A DNA stretch of 64,000 nt. Source: PALSA-129 sp050014595. GTDB lineage: Bacteria > Acidobacteriota > Terriglobia > Bryobacterales > Bryobacteraceae. Positions 16,616 through 25,621 of the stretch are shown here, one piece after another. The notes under the pieces were generated by a model. It saw only the letters and a list, made by a program, of their open reading frames with translations. It did no database searches and was not told the DNA's origin. The translations under genes and the position numbers were made by a program. Position 1 is the first letter of the stretch. Every line of letters starts with the position of its first letter. The DNA lies in NCBI GenBank assembly GCA_050014595.1, contig JBEKDA010000028.1, positions 11,758 to 75,757 on the forward strand, written 5' to 3'.

Positions 16616-17497
16616 GTGAGCCCCACACATTACGAAAAAGACCGCTCGGGCCTGATGACGGCGCTGGTGGCCGGCGCGATTATCGCCCTGCTAGCCGCGG
16701 TGATCTATTTGTTCGTGCAGATCGATCACCTGCAGACGAACCTGGCCAAAGTGCAAGACAAGATGACGACCGAGATCACGAACCAGAAGGACGCGGCCTC
16801 GCAAGGACTGTCATCCCAACAGAAGCGCATCGATGCGCTGAAGGCAGATCTGGAAGCGACGCGCGAGCAGAACGCGTCGCAGGCCAAGAACCTGTCGGCG
16901 CAGGCGCAAAAGGCAGCCACCGCGCACGCGGATGCGCTGGCGAGGCAGATTGCGGAAGAAGAAGCCAAAATGGGGGCGCAGGTGGCGGCGCAGCAATCCC
17001 AGCTCGGCGATGTGCAGCAGGCGGCTACCGCGGCCAACGCGAAGATTGCCGATGTGACCACCGATGTCGGCGGCGTGAAGACGCATTTGACGGCTACCGA
17101 TGCCGAGTTGCAGAAGACCATCGCCGACCTGAAAAGCGCGCGCGGCGATCTGGGTGTGCAGAGCGGCTTGATCGCCACCAACGCCACTGAGCTGGCGGCG
17201 CTGAGGCTGAAGGGCGAGCGCAACTACGTGGACATCAAGCTCAACAAGAAGGACAAGACGAAGAAGTTCGCCGACATTTCCCTGTCGCTGGAGAACGCCG
17301 ACCCCAAGAAGAACAAGTACACGGTGAAAGTGATGGCGGATGACAAGCTCTCCGAAAGGAAAGACAGGAGCATCAACGAGCCCGTGCAGTTCTATACCGC
17401 CGGCGGCAAGGCGCTGTACGAACTGGTGATCAACCAGGTAGGGAAAGACCAGATCGTCGGCTATCTTTCGACGCCTAAAGGCATGGCAAACCGATAA
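16616..17497 (+). CDS. Single-pass membrane protein with long coiled coil
   Basis: 293 residues from a GTG preceded by AAGGAG. One transmembrane helix at about residues 14-36 (LMTALVAGAIIALLAAVIYL) is followed by about 160 residues of Ala/Gln/Lys-rich coiled coil and a C-terminal globular region of about 90 residues (NYVDIKLNKKDKTKKFADIS, VQFYTAGGKALYELVINQ). Function is unknown; the layout suggests an envelope-spanning or scaffold protein. Its 3' end overlaps the tail of the convergent propeller gene by 23 bases. Confidence 0.7.
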   Translation: MSPTHYEKDRSGLMTALVAGAIIALLAAVIYLFVQIDHLQTNLAKVQDKMTTEITNQKDAASQGLSSQQKRIDALKADLEATREQNASQAKNLSAQAQKAATAHADALARQIAEEEAKMGAQVAAQQSQLGDVQQAATAANAKIADVTTDVGGVKTHLTATDAELQKTIADLKSARGDLGVQSGLIATNATELAALRLKGERNYVDIKLNKKDKTKKFADISLSLENADPKKNKYTVKVMADDKLSERKDRSINEPVQFYTAGGKALYELVINQVGKDQIVGYLSTPKGMANR

Positions 17498-18647
17498 CAC
17501 TGGGTTCCGGGCGCGGGTCCCCCGGCCGGGATTCCGCGTCGATCTTTTCGACCAACTTCTCTACGTGCATGCAATAGATCGCCGGTTTGCCGTCGCGGTC
17601 GCTCTGGAAATAGATGCGCTGGGCGTCGGGTGAAAAGCGCGGCGCGGTGGTTTCCGGGTGGCTGGCCTTGTGTTCGCAGAGCGTCAATTCCCGCTGCGTG
17701 ATGCGCAGCAGGAGGAGGATGGTCGGCGAGGCGGCGCTGCGGCTGGCGCCCACGAACACCGAAGTATCGCGATTGAATCCGAAGTTCGCGAACTGGCTGG
17801 TCTTGGCCACGAGCTTGTCGGAAGCGGCGTCGGGGGCGCACTCGCGGATGGCGGTCAACTGTTTGGGATCCTCGGGAAAATTCAGATAGAGGACGGTCTT
17901 GCCGTCGGGCGCCCAGTCGGCCCGACCCACGCGGCCGGCGGCGAGTTTGAGCGAGTGTTTCTGCGTGCCGTCGGAATTCACCAGCCAGAGGGCGTCGCCG
18001 CCTTGCCGGAAGAGGATCTGGGCGCGCATGGGCCGCGCGATGGGGTGGCTGATGGCGAAGGGCGCCTCCACCACGGTGCGGGCGGCGGCCTGCGCCAGCG
18101 AGACCGCGCGCAGGCGCGAGCCATCGCCCTGGCGTTCGGCGAAGGTGGCGTGCGTGCCGTCGGGGCCGACGCTCAGGCCCGCAGTGCGTTCCCAACCCTC
18201 GGGGATCCTGTAGAGTTCGCGCGGCCGTCCGCCCAAGGCCGAGAGGAACAGAGAGCGGCCGGCGAAAAAGCAGAAGGAGCGGTTGTCGGGAGTCAGGGTG
18301 AGGGAGCCGCCGTCGAGGTCCTCGACCGTGGTGAGCTCTCTGGTCTCGCCCGACTTGAGATCGAGGCGGAAGGCCTGCGGCGAGCCATTGCGGTCGCAAC
18401 TGAAGAGTATCGACGCGTTGTTGTGCGCGATGGCGCGGTTGTAAGCGGCGGGCAGCGTGCTGGAATAGGAGGGATCGGTGAGGCGGTAGACATCCAGCTC
18501 GGTGGTGGGGTCGGAATACCGTTTGACGGCGGAGGGAAAGCCGGCGCCCAGCCTTTCTTGGGCGGGTTTTTCCTGGGCGAGCAAACCAGCCGCAAAGCCC
18601 GAAAACAGGAACCCTCTGCGCGAAAAGCCGCGCGCCAGACCAGCCAT
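17475..18647 (-). CDS. Exported TolB/oligogalacturonate lyase-like beta-propeller protein
   Basis: 390 residues with a twin-arginine-like leader (SRRGFLFSGFAAGLLA). Repeated blades such as LTPDNRSFCFFAG, VGPDGTHATFAERQGDG, WAPDGKTVLYLNFP and FSPDAQRIYFQSDRDGKP are typical of TolB-type propellers; the overall arrangement resembles oligogalacturonate lyase (pectin breakdown), but I cannot confirm the His/Gln manganese site, so the enzyme call stays tentative. It converges on the coiled-coil gene with overlapping 3' ends. Confidence 0.65.
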   Translation of the reverse strand: MAGLARGFSRRGFLFSGFAAGLLAQEKPAQERLGAGFPSAVKRYSDPTTELDVYRLTDPSYSSTLPAAYNRAIAHNNASILFSCDRNGSPQAFRLDLKSGETRELTTVEDLDGGSLTLTPDNRSFCFFAGRSLFLSALGGRPRELYRIPEGWERTAGLSVGPDGTHATFAERQGDGSRLRAVSLAQAAARTVVEAPFAISHPIARPMRAQILFRQGGDALWLVNSDGTQKHSLKLAAGRVGRADWAPDGKTVLYLNFPEDPKQLTAIRECAPDAASDKLVAKTSQFANFGFNRDTSVFVGASRSAASPTILLLLRITQRELTLCEHKASHPETTAPRFSPDAQRIYFQSDRDGKPAIYCMHVEKLVEKIDAESRPGDPRPEPSVIGLPCL

Positions 18648-18679
18648 ATTAGGATGGTATCAAGGGCGGCGGCAGGTGC

Positions 18680-19283
18680 GCGGGGCGGGTATCGCATTGG
18701 CACTGGCGGCTTGGGGCGCGCAGGCGCCGTGCGAAGGGCATCCATCAAGCCCGGCGATCCGAACGTCCAAGGCTACAGCATGCACGGGTTATACTGTAAG
18801 GAAAGGAAATGAACCAGAAACAGTTCGCAGAACTGCACGCGCAGTGTTGGGAAACGCTTAAGCACTATGTGCACGAGGCCGACAGGATGTGCGAGTTGTT
18901 TGGCCAATGCCTCCCCGAACCTTCATCTATGCAGTTTCGCTCAGACATAGTGGAGCAACGCGTTCGCGAAAACAATGCTTACGCCAGTTACGCCGAGATT
19001 CGCCGGCAACTTTTAGAGGCGGTTCGGATCGGCTACGATCCGTCAAACTGAACCGCTGCTCGACAATCGGCTCACCGGCGGGCCGAAGGGATTTGGCGCG
19101 GACGGATGCGACATTTTCGCCAGGCTGCCGGAGGGGGCGGAGCGCGATCAGCTTCCGCAAATACTGCAAGGCGCTGCTGGTGGACCGGTTCAAGTTGACG
19201 TTTCACCATGAAATCCGGAGGCTGCCGAGCGGCCCGTGGAGCTTTTCGTGATCGACCAGGTGGAGAAGCCGGCGGAGAATTAG
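18680..19283 (+). pseudogene. Decayed TIGR03435-family gene interrupted by a small ORF
   Basis: Pieces of one TIGR03435 protein can be read in order. A signal peptide (RGAGIALALAAWGAQAP, 18690-18735), then ASIKPGDPNVQGYSMHG (18738-18790) in another frame, then after about 280 unrelated bases LTGGPKGFGADGCDIFARLP and ILQ (to about 19160). An extra G shifts the frame before ALLVDRFKLTFHHEIRRLP. A large deletion follows, and the ending PVELFVIDQVEKPAEN with a stop at 19283 is back in the first frame. The same blocks are intact in the two genes downstream of secA (for example LLVERFRLTLHR, VEVLVIDHLEK). The gene is clearly dead. Confidence 0.75.
18809..19051 (+). CDS. Small protein of unknown function inside the TIGR03435 relic
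   Basis: 80 residues (MNQKQFAELHAQCWETLKHY...), with a good Shine-Dalgarno (AAGGAAAGGAA) directly before the ATG. It is hydrophilic and probably all-helical, contains three Cys, and has no signal peptide. It does not resemble the TIGR03435 family and occupies the place where about 40 residues of that family are missing, so it seems to have been inserted or to have arisen there. No family recognised. Confidence 0.5.
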   Translation: MNQKQFAELHAQCWETLKHYVHEADRMCELFGQCLPEPSSMQFRSDIVEQRVRENNAYASYAEIRRQLLEAVRIGYDPSN

Positions 19284-19369
19284 CCGTTAAGCCACGGCGG
19301 CCCAGTCCGTCTTCTTTACATACAAGCTAAAATAGAAGTCGCGGGCCTCCCACCGTACCGAGACCATTC

Positions 19370-22300
19370 ATGATTGTCGACACCATCCTGGCGAAAGTCT
19401 TCGGCACCAAAACCGAGCGCGAGATCAAAGAGATGCAGCCCACCGTGGCGGCGATCAACGATTTCGAGCCGGCCATGCGCCAATTGTCGGATGTCGACCT
19501 CGCCGCCAAGACCATCGAGTTCAAAGAAAAGCTGGCGCAGGGCGCGCCGCTGGACGATTTGTTGTTTGAGTCCTTCGCGGTTGTGCGCGAAGCCGGGCGG
19601 CGCGTGCTGAACATGCGGCACTTCGATGTGCAGTTGATCGGCGGCATGGTGCTGCACAGGGGCAAGATCGCCGAAATGAAGACCGGCGAAGGCAAGACGC
19701 TGGTGGCCACGCTGCCTTGCTATTTGAACGCGCTCGAAGGCAAGGGCGTGCACGTGGTGACGGTGAACGATTACCTGGCCAAGCGCGACTCGGAATGGAT
19801 GGGCCGGCTTCACAAGTTTCTGGGCCTGCACGTGGGCGTGATCGTGCACGACCTGGACGACGCGGAGCGCACGGCGGCCTACGGCGCAGACATCACCTAC
19901 GGGACGAATAATGAATTCGGTTTCGACTACTTGCGCGACAACATGAAGTTCCGGATCACGGACTGCGTGCAGCGCGACTATCACTACGCCATCGTGGACG
20001 AAGTGGATTCGATCCTGATCGACGAAGCGCGGACGCCGCTGATCATTTCGGGTCCGAGCGAGGAATCCACGGACAAATATTACAAGATCAACCGCATCAT
20101 TCCGAAGCTGATCCGCGGCGAAGTGATCGAAGGCAAGGAGCCGGGCGAGAAGTACACCACGGGCGATTACACCATCGACGAAAAGCACAAGACGGCGGCG
20201 CTCACCGAAGAAGGCGTCTTCAAGGTGGAAAAGCTGCTGGGGGTGGGGAACCTATACGACCCGCACAACATCGAAATCAACCACCACGTGCAGCAGGCGC
20301 TGCGCGCGCACGTGCTCTATGTGCGCGATCGGGAATACGTGGTGAAGGACGGCGACGAAGGTCCGGAAGTGGTGATCGTGGACGAGTTCACGGGGCGCCT
20401 GATGCCGGGACGGCGCTGGTCCGACGGGCTGCACCAGGCGGTGGAGGCCAAGGAAGGCGTGAAGATCCAGCGGGAAAACCAGACGCTGGCGACCATCACC
20501 TTCCAGAATTATTTCCGCATGTACAAGAAGCTGGCGGGGATGACCGGCACGGCGGAGACGGAAGCGGCGGAATTTCAGAAGACCTACAACATCGACGTCA
20601 CGGTGATTCCCACCAACATGCCGATGATCCGCAAGGAGAACCAGGACGTGGTTTACCGGACGGAGGAAGAGAAGTTCCGCAACGCGGCGAAGGAGATCAA
20701 GGAACTCAACGCCAAGGGACAGCCGGTGCTGGTGGGCACCATCTCGGTGGAGAAATCCGAGAAGCTCTCGGGCATTCTGAAGAAGATGGGCGTGCGGCAC
20801 GAAGTGCTGAACGCCAAGAACCACGAGCGCGAAGCCAGCATCGTGGCGCAGGCCGGGCGCAAGGGCACGGTGACGGTTTCCACCAACATGGCCGGCCGCG
20901 GCACGGATATCCTGCTGGGCGGCAATGCGGAGTTCATGACCAAGGATGCCTGCCTGAAAGAGAAGGTGGCGGAGCGGCTGTCGGAGAGCGAAGCGCAGTA
21001 CGTGGCCGACGAGCATTTTTTCTACTTCACGCACCTCGACCAGTTCTACCGCGTGCGGCGCGACAAGTGGGACGAGATTTTTGCGCGCTACAAGCAGCAA
21101 ACCGACCGCGAGCACGACGAAGTGGTGGGGTTGGGCGGGCTGCACATTGTGGCCACCGAGCGGCACGAATCGCGGCGCATCGACAACCAGCTTCGCGGGC
21201 GCGCCGGCCGCCAGGGCGACCCCGGCAGCTCGAAGTTTTTCCTCTCTCTACAGGACGACCTGCTGCGGATTTTCGGCGGCGAGCGGATGCAGAACCTGAT
21301 GCTGCGCCTGGGCATGGAAGAGGACGTGCCGATCGAGAGCAAGCTCATCACCAAGCGCATCGCCAAAGCCCAGGAAGCCGTCGAAATGCAGAATTTCGAG
21401 GCACGCAAACACCTGCTGGAATACGACGATGTGATGAACAAGCAGCGCAAGGCAGTCTACGGAATGCGGCGCCAGTTGCTGGAAGGCATCGACCAGAAGG
21501 AGCGGGTGATGGAGATGGTGCAGGGCATCGTCGACCAATTGGTCGACATGCGCTGCCCCGACGACAAGCACCCCGACACCTGGGACCTGGCCACGCTGCG
21601 CAACGACATCCTGAGCGCGTTCGGAGCGAAAGTCGACCTGGCGGAGCTGGGCGACAAGACGCGGACCGAGATGTCGGACGCGGTGCTGGAACGGCTGAAG
21701 CAGAAGTACCAGGAAAAAGAAGACATGGTGGGCGCCGATGTGATGCGGCAGACCGAGCGCATCGTGATGCTGCAGGTGATCGACAACCAGTGGAAGGACC
21801 ACCTGCTCACGATGGACGAGCTGAAGCAGGGCATCGGCAACCGCGCGTACGGGCAGAAGGACCCGCTGGTGGAGTACAAGAAGGAATCCTTCGAGCTGTT
21901 CACGGCGATGATGGACCGGATCGAAGACGAGACGGTGCGATACCTCTACTTCCTGCAGGTGTCGACCAGTTCCGGGCCGATTCTGCCATTCCCGGAGGAA
22001 GGCGAAGAGGAAGGCGACGGATCGGGCAACGGCGGGCCCTCCGGATCGGGCGGCGGGGATTCGCGCGGCGCGGCGGCGGAAACCGTGGACGAAGAACGGC
22101 GGCGCGCGGCCAAGGCGCAGATGGAAGACTTCACGCGCAACATCGAGCGCAAGAAGGATAAGGAACTGGCGGCGTTGCAATTGGGCGGCGACGATTCCGG
22201 CGGGCCGCGAACCGTGGCCGTGGGGCAGAAGGTGGGACGCAACGATCCCTGCCCGTGCGGCAGCGGGAAGAAGTATAAGAAATGCCACGGGGCGGGGTAA
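19370..22300 (+). CDS. secA: Preprotein translocase ATPase SecA
   Basis: 976 residues, the motor that drives Sec-dependent export through SecYEG. Walker A is MKTGEGKTL (103-111), followed by the DEAD-like VDEVDSILIDEART block, the preprotein cross-linking domain, TNMAGRGTDILLGGNAEF and LRGRAGRQGDPGSSKFFLSL. The helical scaffold/wing region includes an insertion-like stretch around YVADEHFFYFTHLDQFYRVR. After a Gly/Ser-rich linker the C-terminus has the zinc-binding tail NDPCPCGSGKKYKKCH, used for SecB and lipid contact. The length is slightly above the E. coli enzyme (901). It is a single locus flanked on both sides by TIGR03435-family sequences. Confidence 0.97.
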   Translation: MIVDTILAKVFGTKTEREIKEMQPTVAAINDFEPAMRQLSDVDLAAKTIEFKEKLAQGAPLDDLLFESFAVVREAGRRVLNMRHFDVQLIGGMVLHRGKIAEMKTGEGKTLVATLPCYLNALEGKGVHVVTVNDYLAKRDSEWMGRLHKFLGLHVGVIVHDLDDAERTAAYGADITYGTNNEFGFDYLRDNMKFRITDCVQRDYHYAIVDEVDSILIDEARTPLIISGPSEESTDKYYKINRIIPKLIRGEVIEGKEPGEKYTTGDYTIDEKHKTAALTEEGVFKVEKLLGVGNLYDPHNIEINHHVQQALRAHVLYVRDREYVVKDGDEGPEVVIVDEFTGRLMPGRRWSDGLHQAVEAKEGVKIQRENQTLATITFQNYFRMYKKLAGMTGTAETEAAEFQKTYNIDVTVIPTNMPMIRKENQDVVYRTEEEKFRNAAKEIKELNAKGQPVLVGTISVEKSEKLSGILKKMGVRHEVLNAKNHEREASIVAQAGRKGTVTVSTNMAGRGTDILLGGNAEFMTKDACLKEKVAERLSESEAQYVADEHFFYFTHLDQFYRVRRDKWDEIFARYKQQTDREHDEVVGLGGLHIVATERHESRRIDNQLRGRAGRQGDPGSSKFFLSLQDDLLRIFGGERMQNLMLRLGMEEDVPIESKLITKRIAKAQEAVEMQNFEARKHLLEYDDVMNKQRKAVYGMRRQLLEGIDQKERVMEMVQGIVDQLVDMRCPDDKHPDTWDLATLRNDILSAFGAKVDLAELGDKTRTEMSDAVLERLKQKYQEKEDMVGADVMRQTERIVMLQVIDNQWKDHLLTMDELKQGIGNRAYGQKDPLVEYKKESFELFTAMMDRIEDETVRYLYFLQVSTSSGPILPFPEEGEEEGDGSGNGGPSGSGGGDSRGAAAETVDEERRRAAKAQMEDFTRNIERKKDKELAALQLGGDDSGGPRTVAVGQKVGRNDPCPCGSGKKYKKCHGAG

Positions 22301-22322
22301 GGCCAAGCGTCGGAGGGACAGG

Positions 22323-23270
22323 GTGAGTTCCGCAGGGATCAGGCTGGTGGCCGGTATGGCGGCCGCTGCGCTGGCGGCAGGGGCCGCGGCCGGGCAGACG
22401 GCCCCGCCGCCGGCATTCGAAGTGGCGTCGGTGAAGGCGGCCGAACCGCTCGACCCGGCCAAACTAATGGCGGGCCAGCAGCGCATCGGCGTGACCATCG
22501 ACGCGGCGCGCGTGGACATGACAGGCCTGACGCTGGCCGACTTGATCCGCGCCGCTTACAAAGTGAAGTCGTACCAAATCTCCGGCCCCGAGTGGATCGA
22601 CACGCAGCGGTATGACATTGTCGCCAAGCTGCCCGAGGGCGCGCCGCGCAGCCAGATTCCCGAGATGCTGCAAAGCCTGCTTGTGGAGCGCTTCCGGTTG
22701 ACGCTGCATCGCTCAACCAAAGAAGAGCCGGCATACGCGCTGGCGGTGGCGAAGGGTGGACCGAAGCTGAAGGCATCGCCGCCGGACCCCAGTGCGCGCG
22801 GCGGCGATGCCGCTCCCGACAGCGGCAGCGGCACTTTGCGTTACAACGCCGCCGCCGATAGCAAAGGCGTAGTCACCACCAGCGGGCCCAGCGGAAACGT
22901 GAAGCAGACCACCGGCCCCAATGGCATGCACCTGGACATCCAGAAGATGACCATGCCGGTGCTGGCGGAATACCTGGCGCGCTTCACGGAGCGTCCAGTG
23001 GTGGACACGACGGAGTTGAAGGGCAACTACGATTTCGTGCTGGACCTTTCGCGCGAGGAGTTGCTCAACGTGGCGAGAGCGGCCGGCATGGCGGTTCCCG
23101 GACCTGGCGCGGGAGAAGCGGGTCGCGCGCCAGTGGATGCGGCCGCGGATCCGAGCGCGGTCTCGCTCGCGAACTCCATCGAATTGCTCGGGCTCAAACT
23201 GGAACCGCGCAAGCTCCCCGTGGAGGTGCTGGTGATCGACCACCTGGAGAAAGTCCCGGTCGCGAACTAG
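22323..23270 (+). CDS. Exported TIGR03435-family protein, copy 1
   Basis: 315 residues from GTG preceded by GGAGG. Signal peptide (LVAGMAAAALAAGAAAGQ), then the family blocks FEVASVKAAEP, LTLADLIRAAYKVKSYQISG, RYDIVAKLPEGAP, LLVERFRLTLHR, MTMPVLAEYLARFTERPVVD, NYDFVLDLS and the terminal LPVEVLVIDHLEKVPVAN. The family is expanded in Solibacter-like Acidobacteriota and has no established function. It starts 22 bases after secA and may read through from it. Confidence 0.85.
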   Translation: MSSAGIRLVAGMAAAALAAGAAAGQTAPPPAFEVASVKAAEPLDPAKLMAGQQRIGVTIDAARVDMTGLTLADLIRAAYKVKSYQISGPEWIDTQRYDIVAKLPEGAPRSQIPEMLQSLLVERFRLTLHRSTKEEPAYALAVAKGGPKLKASPPDPSARGGDAAPDSGSGTLRYNAAADSKGVVTTSGPSGNVKQTTGPNGMHLDIQKMTMPVLAEYLARFTERPVVDTTELKGNYDFVLDLSREELLNVARAAGMAVPGPGAGEAGRAPVDAAADPSAVSLANSIELLGLKLEPRKLPVEVLVIDHLEKVPVAN

Positions 23271-23347
23271 CCGGGCCGCCGCAACGCCGCCCGTGTCAAA
23301 ATGGACGGTAGGGGCACTGCCCAAAGCAGATTGCCCGGGATGGATGG

Positions 23348-24292
23348 TTGATATCCGTGGGGACAGGATTCCTGATTGGCGTGTGCGCGGCAGTGGCGTT
23401 GGCGGAGGCTCAGACCGCGCCGCCCCAGAAGGCCGCGGCGCCGCTGGCCTTCGAAGTGGCGTCGATCAAGCCGGCGGAGCCGCTCAGCGCGGAGCGAATG
23501 ATGGCCGGCCAGCAGCACATCAACGTCAACGTGGACGCCGCGCGCGTGGATTTCTCGGACCTCTCGCTGGCCGAGCTGATTCGCGCCGCCTACCGCGTGA
23601 AGCTCTACCAGATCTCCGGGCCGGACTGGATGACTACTTCGAGGTTCGACGTGGTGGCCAAGCTGCCCGAAGGCGCCAAAACCGACCAGGTGCCCGAGAT
23701 GCTGCGGACGCTGCTCGGGGAACGATTCCACCTGGTGCTGCACAACTCCAGCAAGGAGATGCCGGTGTACGCGCTGGTGGTGGGCAAGGAGGGATCGAAG
23801 CTGAAAGAGTCGACGCCGGATGACGCCACGGATGGAGCGGGCGCGGCGGCTGGCGGTTCCGCCGCTGGCGGCGCCGGCGGCCGGCGCGGGGAAGGCGCCA
23901 GTCCGATGACCAGCAGTGGCAGTGGTCCGAACGGGTCGTACACCATGTCCGCGGGATCGAACGGGCTGCACATGGATCTGAAAAACGTGACGATCGGCAC
24001 TATGATCGACTGGCTATCGCGATTCACCGACAAGCCGGTGGTGGACCAGACGGGCCTCGCCGGACGGTACGACCTGTCGCTGGACGCCTCGCGCGACGAG
24101 ATGCTCAACGCGGCGCGCGCCGCCGGCATGGTGGTGGACGCGGTAAGGCGCGCGCCGGAAGCGGCTACGGAGCCCGGCGGCGATTCGGTCTTCGCGTCGG
24201 TACAGAAGGTCGGTCTCAAGCTGGTGCCTCGCCGGCTGCCGCTACCGCTGCTGGTGGTGGACCACCTGGATAAGACGCCGACCGAGAATTAA
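23348..24292 (+). CDS. Exported TIGR03435-family protein, copy 2
   Basis: About 314 residues; the start is uncertain (TTG at 23348 or GTG at 23357), both giving a signal peptide around VGTGFLIGVCAAVALAEAQ. It is collinear with copy 1 (FEVASIKPAEPLSAERMMAGQQ, LAELIRAAYRVKLYQISGPD, LLGERFHLVLHN, PLLVVDHLDKTPTEN), indicating tandem duplication. A Gly/Ala-rich tract interrupts the middle. Function unknown. A short hairpin 19 bases past its stop may end transcription. Confidence 0.83.
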   Translation: MISVGTGFLIGVCAAVALAEAQTAPPQKAAAPLAFEVASIKPAEPLSAERMMAGQQHINVNVDAARVDFSDLSLAELIRAAYRVKLYQISGPDWMTTSRFDVVAKLPEGAKTDQVPEMLRTLLGERFHLVLHNSSKEMPVYALVVGKEGSKLKESTPDDATDGAGAAAGGSAAGGAGGRRGEGASPMTSSGSGPNGSYTMSAGSNGLHMDLKNVTIGTMIDWLSRFTDKPVVDQTGLAGRYDLSLDASRDEMLNAARAAGMVVDAVRRAPEAATEPGGDSVFASVQKVGLKLVPRRLPLPLLVVDHLDKTPTEN

Positions 24293-24310
24293 CCAAGGGC
24301 TGCACCTTTG

Positions 24311-24328
24311 AAATCCCTGCGGGATTTT
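24311..24328 (+). terminator. Candidate terminator after the second TIGR03435 gene
   Basis: AAATCCC-TGC-GGGATTTT forms a perfect 7-base stem with a 3-base loop, 19 bases after the stop codon, ending in a short T run. GC content of the stem is low, so strength is uncertain. Confidence 0.4.
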
Positions 24329-24354
24329 GGGAGTCAGAAGTCAGGAGTCAGGAG
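24329..24354 (+). repeat. Heptanucleotide tandem repeat, locus 2
   Basis: GGGAG followed by TCAGAAG, TCAGGAG, TCAGGAG. Same 7-base period and consensus as the tracts at 9483-9517 and 39223-39250. Noncoding, between convergent genes. Confidence 0.6.
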
Positions 24355-24392
24355 TGCAAACGGCGGCGCGGGGGCGCGCGCTCCCGGGGTTT

Positions 24393-25523
24393 TTACTGCA
24401 ACGCTTCGGCGCGCCGCGCGAGCAGCAGTCGCAGAGCCAACCGCATTTGCGTGGAAGCCAGGAACTGCACCACGCCGGTGGCCGGCCTCAGAATCCACGG
24501 TATGCGGTGGCCCCAGATCATCGAGAGCGGGCGCGCGACGCTGTCGCTCGAGCGGTAGAAGACGCGGTCGGTCCATCGCTCGCGGCCGGGATACTCGGGA
24601 TACGGGCGGAGAATGTCCCAGGCGGCTTCGAGCACGCGGAGGGGCATGGGTTCGCGGTAGTGCGGCATGAAGAGAACGGAGCTGTGGCCCGCGCGGACTT
24701 CCGCGACGAACTCGGCGAAGGACCGCGCATTGGTGAGGTTGAGACAGGCGGCGGGCTCGCCGGCGTGGCGGTCGCCACCGGAGACGACGGGCCGCGAGTA
24801 GGCGCGGGCCAGTTCGACCACGGCCGCGTTTTCATGCCAGCGGCGCGTGCCGTTCAGTTCGAAGGCGTGCAGCCAGGGGAGGCATTCGCGCAAGACGCGA
24901 TCGAGCGCCTGGGCGTGATCGGCTTCTTCGACGCCCTCCTCCAGCCAGTACGGATGGTTGAGAACGATGAGGACTTCAGGGAGGGCCGCGAGCGCGCCGA
25001 GGATTTCCGGCAGCGAGCTTTGGTTGGGCGCCGCGGTGTAAGCGGCCATGGTGGAGAGCCAGGTTCGGGCCGCGCCGGGCGGCAGGTTGTGTATCCCCAG
25101 ATGCAGGATGGAGCGACGGTACGGAACCGTCCATTCAACCGATACCGGAACTTCGCGGCAGCGCTCGGTCACCTGGAGCGCCATGCCGGCTTCGATGTTG
25201 TCGTGGTCGGTGAGAGAGACCAGCGGACGCAAACCCAGCCCGGCGATTTGACCGCGTTCGAGGCGGAGCGCGGAGGAAGGCGTGAGGGGCGGCGTCCACC
25301 AGGCGCGCGCAAAATCCACCGGCCGCGGGCCGCGCTGATAGCGGCTGACGATCTGCGAGATTCCGGGAACCAAATGCAGGTAGCGAGGCAGGAACGACAG
25401 GCACTCTTCGGAGTACATGGTGTGGCCGTGCAGGCAGACGCCGGTGGAGAACGGCAGCGCCGCCCGCGGATTTTGCCAGAAGAACGATGGGTACCTCTTC
25501 ACGTGTCCCTCCGCCTCCAGCAT
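24393..25523 (-). CDS. PHP-domain-like metal-dependent protein
   Basis: About 376 residues from MLEAEGHVKRYPSFFWQNPR. Metal-binding motifs of the PHP (polymerase and histidinol phosphatase) fold are visible in order: CLHGHTMYSEE, LTDHDNIEAG, IVLNHPYW and VVSGGDRHAGEP. Such proteins are usually phosphoesterases. No second domain or signal peptide is evident. The gene is divergent from the SDR gene, with a perfect short palindrome between them. Substrate unknown. Confidence 0.72.
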   Translation of the reverse strand: MLEAEGHVKRYPSFFWQNPRAALPFSTGVCLHGHTMYSEECLSFLPRYLHLVPGISQIVSRYQRGPRPVDFARAWWTPPLTPSSALRLERGQIAGLGLRPLVSLTDHDNIEAGMALQVTERCREVPVSVEWTVPYRRSILHLGIHNLPPGAARTWLSTMAAYTAAPNQSSLPEILGALAALPEVLIVLNHPYWLEEGVEEADHAQALDRVLRECLPWLHAFELNGTRRWHENAAVVELARAYSRPVVSGGDRHAGEPAACLNLTNARSFAEFVAEVRAGHSSVLFMPHYREPMPLRVLEAAWDILRPYPEYPGRERWTDRVFYRSSDSVARPLSMIWGHRIPWILRPATGVVQFLASTQMRLALRLLLARRAEALQ

Positions 25524-25565
25524 GGCCGGGAGACGGTTACAATTCGTTCGCAAATTGGTAGTCTT

Positions 25566-25582
25566 TTGAAAAACATTTTCAA
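25566..25582. promoter_or_regulatory. Perfect short palindrome between divergent PHP-like and SDR genes
   Basis: TTGAAAA-ACA-TTTTCAA, perfect 7-base arms in an AT-rich patch of an otherwise GC-rich intergenic region. Size and location suit an operator for a dimeric regulator; the TTGAAA could also serve as a -35 element for the SDR gene. Confidence 0.35.
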
Positions 25583-25621
25583 CCCGGCTTGTTTTAATTC
25601 ACGTGGCACTACACTAAGAGA

